Positions 60,409 to 64,000 of a stretch of 64,000 bases of DNA are shown here, piece after piece. Origin of the DNA: Taishania sp037189645 (GTDB lineage: Bacteria > Bacteroidota > Bacteroidia > Flavobacteriales_D > Crocinitomicaceae); the NCBI GenBank assembly GCA_037189645.1, contig JBBCIY010000004.1:1-64000 (forward strand), in the 5' to 3' direction. How positions within the stretch are numbered: position 1 is the stretch's first letter; every line of letters starts with the position of its first letter. The notes beneath the pieces were generated by a model. That model was not told where the DNA came from, searched no databases, and saw only the letters and a list, made by a program, of their open reading frames with translations. The translations under genes and the position numbers were made by a program.

Positions 60409-60909
60409 TTAAAGGTCTTTCGTCAGTTTATCATACCTGATGTTTTTCACCTTCCCGGACTCATCTTCTTTGATCGTTGCTTCTTCTGAGCTTTTCAGGT
60501 CAACAATGATTCCTTTTTTTGTCCCTGTGATCTCTTTCCACTGCACCCTGTCTCCCACTTTCCAGCCTTTGAACTGTTTTTCCGTTCCTTTTGTTCCCCA
60601 GACATCACCATGTACCACGAAATAAGTCCCGTTGAGGATGAAAACCTTTGCATTGGTAAGAAATTCCCCGCCCGCCGTATTCTTTACCGTATGGTCAAGG
60701 GCTTCCTGTATTGTCTCGGCTTTTACTTTTTTGAATTCTTTTTTCAGCTCTCTCTTTGATTCTGATCCTGCATAGGTTTTTACCAATTCATATTCCTGGT
60801 TCGGGTTTACATTGCGGTTGGAGATCATGTTCAGATCGCCCACCTGTTTAATACCAAAACAACCTGAAAATAATATAGCTGCTGCTCCTAAATACACTAA
60901 CTTTTTCAA
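60409..60909 (-). CDS. Hypothetical lipoprotein, probable TTG start
   Basis: About 166 residues: a good lipoprotein signal (KKLVYLGAAAILFSGC) beginning at TTG 60909, then a basic, helical-to-beta mature part with KKEFKKVKAETIQEALDH and a strand-rich WKVGDRVQWKEITGTKKG end. The frame is open to an ATG at 60969, but that lies upstream of a -7-like box (TACTTTCG, 60941-60948) and would put 20 residues before the signal. It is divergent from the XRE regulator and ahead of the lipoprotein gene at 59963. Family not recognised. Confidence 0.65.
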   Translation of the reverse strand: MKKLVYLGAAAILFSGCFGIKQVGDLNMISNRNVNPNQEYELVKTYAGSESKRELKKEFKKVKAETIQEALDHTVKNTAGGEFLTNAKVFILNGTYFVVHGDVWGTKGTEKQFKGWKVGDRVQWKEITGTKKGIIVDLKSSEEATIKEDESGKVKNIRYDKLTKDL

Positions 60910-60940
60910 TTTGAATAATTTTAATAACGTTAAATTTGTG

Positions 60941-60948
60941 CGAAAGTA
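60941..60948 (-). promoter_or_regulatory. Likely -7 box of the lipoprotein pair
   Basis: Minus-strand TACTTTCG, seven of eight bases of TAnnTTTG, 31 bp before the TTG at 60909. Confidence 0.35.
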
Positions 60949-60973
60949 GAAATCGTAATTCTCATACAATGTG

Positions 60974-60981
60974 TATATTTG
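60974..60981 (+). promoter_or_regulatory. -7 box of the XRE regulator gene
   Basis: TATATTTG, perfect TAnnTTTG, 70 bp before the ATG at 61052. Two 13-bp repeats lie just downstream of it, in the initially transcribed region. Confidence 0.55.
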
Positions 60982-60982
60982 C

Positions 60983-61015
60983 TTGTAAACAACAAGTATT
61001 TATTGTAAGTAACAA
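60983..61015. promoter_or_regulatory. Paired 13-bp operator-like repeats
   Basis: TTGTAAACAACAA (60983-60995) and TTGTAAGTAACAA (61003-61015), each with TTGT/ACAA dyad ends, start 20 bp apart (about two DNA turns). They begin 1 bp after the regulator's -7 box, in the divergent gap with the lipoprotein gene. Likely binding sites for the XRE protein itself. Confidence 0.5.
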
Positions 61016-61051
61016 CTTCTGCTTGTTATCATTATGAAAATCAGATAAGCA

Positions 61052-61423
61052 ATGGAAAAAAAAGAAATACCGACACTGAACCTGGGAAGCAAAATCCGGT
61101 TCTTCAGGGAGCTGAAAGGTATATCACAGGAAGCGCTCGCTACCCAGTTGGGTATTTCACAACAGGCTTACCAAAAGATCGAAAGCGGAGCAACACGGCT
61201 GGACATTGAACGTGCCAATGCCATTGCACATGAGCTGGATGTCCAGCTAGACTTTCTGCTGTCTTTCAGTCCGGCCAATTACTGGTATCACTGTACCCTG
61301 TCAGGAAACGGAACCGTACATAATAACATGCCTAAGGAATTAATCTCAGCATACGAACAGCAGATTTCATCTTTAAAAGAAGAGATCTCCTTCCTGCGGG
61401 GCCTGCTGAAAAAAGAACACTAA
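61052..61423 (+). CDS. XRE-type HTH regulator with coiled-coil tail
   Basis: 123 residues: an N-terminal HTH_3 domain (GSKIRFFRELKGISQEALAT; QQAYQKIESGATRLDIERA) and a C-terminal helix with heptads (AYEQQISSLKEEISFLRG) for dimerisation. Predicted repressor or activator acting at the paired repeats upstream and thus on itself and perhaps the divergent lipoprotein gene. Followed by a NUDIX gene after 15 bp. Confidence 0.88.
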   Translation: MEKKEIPTLNLGSKIRFFRELKGISQEALATQLGISQQAYQKIESGATRLDIERANAIAHELDVQLDFLLSFSPANYWYHCTLSGNGTVHNNMPKELISAYEQQISSLKEEISFLRGLLKKEH

Positions 61424-61438
61424 TCCTTTTTACACCTG

Positions 61439-61882
61439 ATGTCACACAACCGTTTCAACATCCGTGTGTACGGGATCTTAGTCAATGAGCGGAACGAAGT
61501 GCTCATTTCCGATGAATGCCGGAGAGGAGTATTTTTTACCAAATTCCCCGGAGGGGGACTTGAATTCGGTGAAGGGCTGAAAAATTGCCTGGCCCGTGAG
61601 TTCCGTGAAGAGCTATCCATTGATATAGAAGTCGGAGACCTGTTCTACTGTACGGATTTTTTCGTGGAATCGGCATTCATAAAAACGGATCAGCTCATCT
61701 GCATTTATTATTCCGTTCACTACGACCGGCTAAATGAGCTGGATTTTGCGAAATACGAAGTTCCTTTTTCCGAAGAAAAAGAACGATTCAGATGGTTTCC
61801 TCTGGAACACCTGTCAGAAGAGGTCGTTACATTCCCGATTGATAAGCTGGTGGCGCGGAAATTAAAAGCCAGCTTCAGATAA
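61439..61882 (+). CDS. NUDIX hydrolase
   Basis: 147 residues with a Nudix box from G39 to I61: the pattern GX5EX7REUXEEXGU is met at G39, E45, R53-E54 and E57-E58, but its last glycine is Ser60 (REFREELSI), a mild variation. Hydrolyses a nucleoside diphosphate linked to another group; the substrate is unknown. It lies 15 bp after the XRE gene, so it may be in the same transcript. Confidence 0.9.
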   Translation: MSHNRFNIRVYGILVNERNEVLISDECRRGVFFTKFPGGGLEFGEGLKNCLAREFREELSIDIEVGDLFYCTDFFVESAFIKTDQLICIYYSVHYDRLNELDFAKYEVPFSEEKERFRWFPLEHLSEEVVTFPIDKLVARKLKASFR

Positions 61883-61951
61883 ACCCGGTTCCCTAACAAC
61901 CTCCTGTTGATTTCTTTGAAAAACAGATGGCACAAAGCCCTGTTTTCGATG

Positions 61952-61959
61952 TAACTTTG
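61952..61959 (+). promoter_or_regulatory. -7 box abutting the start of the terminal gene
   Basis: TAACTTTG, perfect TAnnTTTG, ends 5 bp before the ATG at 61965; the mRNA would be leaderless or nearly so. Confidence 0.5.
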
Positions 61960-61964
61960 AAACT

Positions 61965-64000
61965 ATGTTTGGACGAATTCTTCTGATCGTTTTATCCGTT
62001 ATCAGCCTCCTCTGGCTGGGATATGCTACGTATGACCGTGTAAACCAGGGGAAACAATACAGTCCTGAATACCTGTTCGGAAGCGAAGACGAATCATTAC
62101 TTATCATCCTGAACCCGGCCCAGGCGCCAGTTGCCACCGGGCAATTCGGCATAGAGAACGAAGCAATAAGCGCCCTGATTGCCAACCTGAACCTGAACCT
62201 GGTCGATGACATCTATGTTTCCAAAAAACGAGGACATGTTCTCATCAGGACAAAAGAAGTGATCAGCAGCGAGTCCGTCAGCGACCTGTTTATGGACCAA
62301 TCGGGTATCAAAACAGGTAAAAGAGGCAGTATTTCGTATGGGAAGCTGGATGGAAAATATTCCAAGAACAATCTTTATTTCTGCTACGGATCGTTTGACC
62401 TGAACAAACATCCCTGGGAGGGTTTGCATTTTGATAAAAACTGTGATGCCTCCATCATTGCATTTAAAAATAGCGGGCCATCAGTAACAGACGTGTACAT
62501 CAAAGAAAACGGAGTGGTAGAATACCGATCTGCTGCCGGAGATGAATTTTTCGGCACAAAAGTAAACGATAAAGAAGTATTCGCTTCGATCGTTCCGGCT
62601 TCCGTTCAGTCATACCAATTCTTCGAAACAGAGTATTTGCGCAACCAAGAGCCTGAGCTACTGGAAAGCCCGATGAACAACTGGCTGAAATACGGACTGG
62701 TGCATGTTGTAATCAACAATCAGGAAGCGATCATTACAGATTACATCGAGGGACAGGAGCCCATCCAGGTGCTGTACGATTTCTATAAGAAAGAATCCAC
62801 TGATGCGGAAAATGATTACTTTGAAAAAGCAAGGCTGACCCAATTGCTGAAAGAATCGAACGGACTGTATGTGTACCAGGTAGATGACTTTGTGGTGATC
62901 TCCGGGAACCGCGCCGTATGCGAAACCATTATCGGGGACTATAAGCTGGGAAACACGCTGGCGCAAAACGCGGAAAAATCACATGAAATTTACGGGAAAC
63001 TTCCTCAAAAGGTCAATTTCAGAAAGGTCAGCAAAACAGAAAAAACAGCGGTTTCGGTGTATGACAATGTGCTGCTATCCACCATTGTGGGAGGAGCCTC
63101 ACAAACAACCTCCGCAACTGAAGGAACCAGCACGTCAACGACCGCCTCATTTGTGATCGGAAGCATTGTTAAAGATATCCTGGTGGTTGATGAGCATCAT
63201 TTCTTTGTTACTACTAACGACAACAAGGTGATTTTCTTTGAAAAAGGGAAAAAGAAATGGGAGCAGGTCCTGGACGGAAGCATGATCGGGGATGCTGCGA
63301 TCATCGATATTTATGCCAATGAAAAGACACAATTGCTTGTTTCCGCCAGTAAGAAGGTATACGTGCTGGATATCAACGGTAATCAGCCCAATGGGTTCCC
63401 GATCGACCTGGATGACCAGGCAAACATCCAGACACCTTTGTTCTATCGCTGGAAAGGAAACGGATTCTTTGTACTGGCCGGGAAAAACGGAAGGTTGTTA
63501 CAGTACGATAACCAGGGGCGGGAGCTGGCCATTATCCGCACACAGCTGAACGAGATCGAGCAGCCTCCTGTCGTGTGGGTAAGCGCGAACAAGCCATTCA
63601 TCGGCATCTATGGAAACGGACGCTTTGAGATGATCCAGGCAGAAAGCAGGAAGCCGCTCCGGATCTTTGATGCAAAAGACATCACAACGACCTTAAAGTT
63701 ACCGAACGAGGTAAAATTATTCGGGGTAAGCAATAACCAGCTGGTCTCATTTGACCAAAAGGGAGGGATCACCCGGTACGAAAAATTCATCAACGGGAAA
63801 CTGATCCCGACACTTTACCCGGATAAAGGAATAGTGGTGAAGGACCAGCAGCAGCTGAAACTGTTCAATTCGGGAGGAATCCAATGGGGAACAATCAAGC
63901 TGCCATTCTCAGATGTTTCGGACGTGCAGCTGTTCTCTACTGCAAACGGTGCCACGATCATCGCTACCATTGACGCTTTGGAAAACAGGGTCTATTTGTG
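61965..64000 (+). CDS. Membrane-anchored large protein, partial (runs off right edge)
   Basis: An open frame of 678 codons from ATG 61965 to the window end without a stop. The N-terminus is a signal anchor (RILLIVLSVISLLWLGYATY). The middle is an alpha/beta region of about 350 residues that contains a Ser/Thr-rich linker (about residues 370-395). From there on, repeated segments such as FEKGKKKWEQVLDGSMIGD, KKVYVLDINGNQPNGFPIDL and GGITRYEKFINGKLIP look like blades of a PQQ/WD-like beta-propeller. No family recognised with certainty. The C-terminus lies beyond the window. Confidence 0.8.
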   Translation, partial: MFGRILLIVLSVISLLWLGYATYDRVNQGKQYSPEYLFGSEDESLLIILNPAQAPVATGQFGIENEAISALIANLNLNLVDDIYVSKKRGHVLIRTKEVISSESVSDLFMDQSGIKTGKRGSISYGKLDGKYSKNNLYFCYGSFDLNKHPWEGLHFDKNCDASIIAFKNSGPSVTDVYIKENGVVEYRSAAGDEFFGTKVNDKEVFASIVPASVQSYQFFETEYLRNQEPELLESPMNNWLKYGLVHVVINNQEAIITDYIEGQEPIQVLYDFYKKESTDAENDYFEKARLTQLLKESNGLYVYQVDDFVVISGNRAVCETIIGDYKLGNTLAQNAEKSHEIYGKLPQKVNFRKVSKTEKTAVSVYDNVLLSTIVGGASQTTSATEGTSTSTTASFVIGSIVKDILVVDEHHFFVTTNDNKVIFFEKGKKKWEQVLDGSMIGDAAIIDIYANEKTQLLVSASKKVYVLDINGNQPNGFPIDLDDQANIQTPLFYRWKGNGFFVLAGKNGRLLQYDNQGRELAIIRTQLNEIEQPPVVWVSANKPFIGIYGNGRFEMIQAESRKPLRIFDAKDITTTLKLPNEVKLFGVSNNQLVSFDQKGGITRYEKFINGKLIPTLYPDKGIVVKDQQQLKLFNSGGIQWGTIKLPFSDVSDVQLFSTANGATIIATIDALENRVYL

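Noticed and set aside
1..64000. tRNA, rRNA, CRISPR arrays, insertion sequences or prophage
   Set aside because: I looked for CCA-ended cloverleaf-like segments, repeat-spacer arrays, transposase motifs and phage modules and saw none; a dedicated search would be needed to exclude a divergent tRNA.

Overview
The window looks like a chromosomal segment of a Bacteroidota bacterium, class Flavobacteriia, possibly near Fluviicola or other Crocinitomicaceae (the family level is inference). Signs seen directly: many promoters of the Bacteroidota type (-7 box TAnnTTTG, sometimes with a -33 TTG), a complete Bat aerotolerance operon, a split glycine-lipid acyltransferase pair, RlmL without RlmK, DUF349 and S41/CtpA proteins, and many signal peptides ending in SQ or lipoboxes ending in GC. 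Genes are densely packed, codon use is mostly even, and I see no rRNA, tRNA, CRISPR array, prophage or insertion sequence. The window is ordinary core genome with small islands of decay and regulation.

Layout. 1-440: two near-identical minus-strand promoters firing out of the left edge, then a DAACS transporter. 2.2-4.9 kb: an overlapping minus-strand operon, PlsC-like acyltransferase > GNAT-type N-acyltransferase > CPBP protease (glycine or amino-acid lipid synthesis). 4.9-5.25 kb: intergenic region with a promoter-to-terminator unit that looks like a small RNA. 5.3-12 kb: membrane/YceI fusion, CtpA protease plus lipoprotein, FtsX, an inactive-type M16 protein, a MazG-like protein. 12-15 kb: Fic protein, gltX, folB. 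15.2-22.8 kb: moxR > DUF58 > BatD-like > batA > batB > batC > batD. 22.9-31 kb: zinc-ribbon protein, tex, a small acidic protein, hemA-hemC-hemD, an anti-sigma-like pair, an orphan solute-binding lipoprotein. 31-39.8 kb: lipoprotein, TPR protein, AraC relic, S41 peptidase, FadN-like beta-oxidation enzyme with MarR, AEC transporter. 39.8-47.3 kb: patatin/OMP, rRNA methyltransferase, glycosyltransferase, nuclease relic, ECF sigma factor, DUF4143 ATPase behind tandem palindromes. 47.4-59.1 kb: purD/purQ, membrane and MORN proteins, LysE, DUF349, PfkB kinase, panD-LPG_synthase_TM-rfaE2. 59.2-64 kb: outer-membrane and lipoproteins, XRE regulator with paired operators, NUDIX, and a large membrane-anchored protein running off the right edge.

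Genes that work together: gltX supplies glutamyl-tRNA, the substrate of HemA, although the two lie 13 kb apart; hemACD makes uroporphyrinogen III; purQ and purD act in purine synthesis; panD feeds CoA, which the FadN-like enzyme uses in beta-oxidation; the Bat operon couples a MoxR ATPase to VWA membrane proteins. The less ordinary signals are regulatory: tandem palindromes before the DUF4143 ATPase, paired repeats before the XRE gene, perfect -7 boxes ending 5-7 nt before start codons (possible leaderless mRNAs), an excess of forced or favoured TTG starts, a candidate small RNA, and two gene relics (AraC N-terminus; probable DUF1016 nuclease C-terminus). I found no single convincing new multi-gene system.
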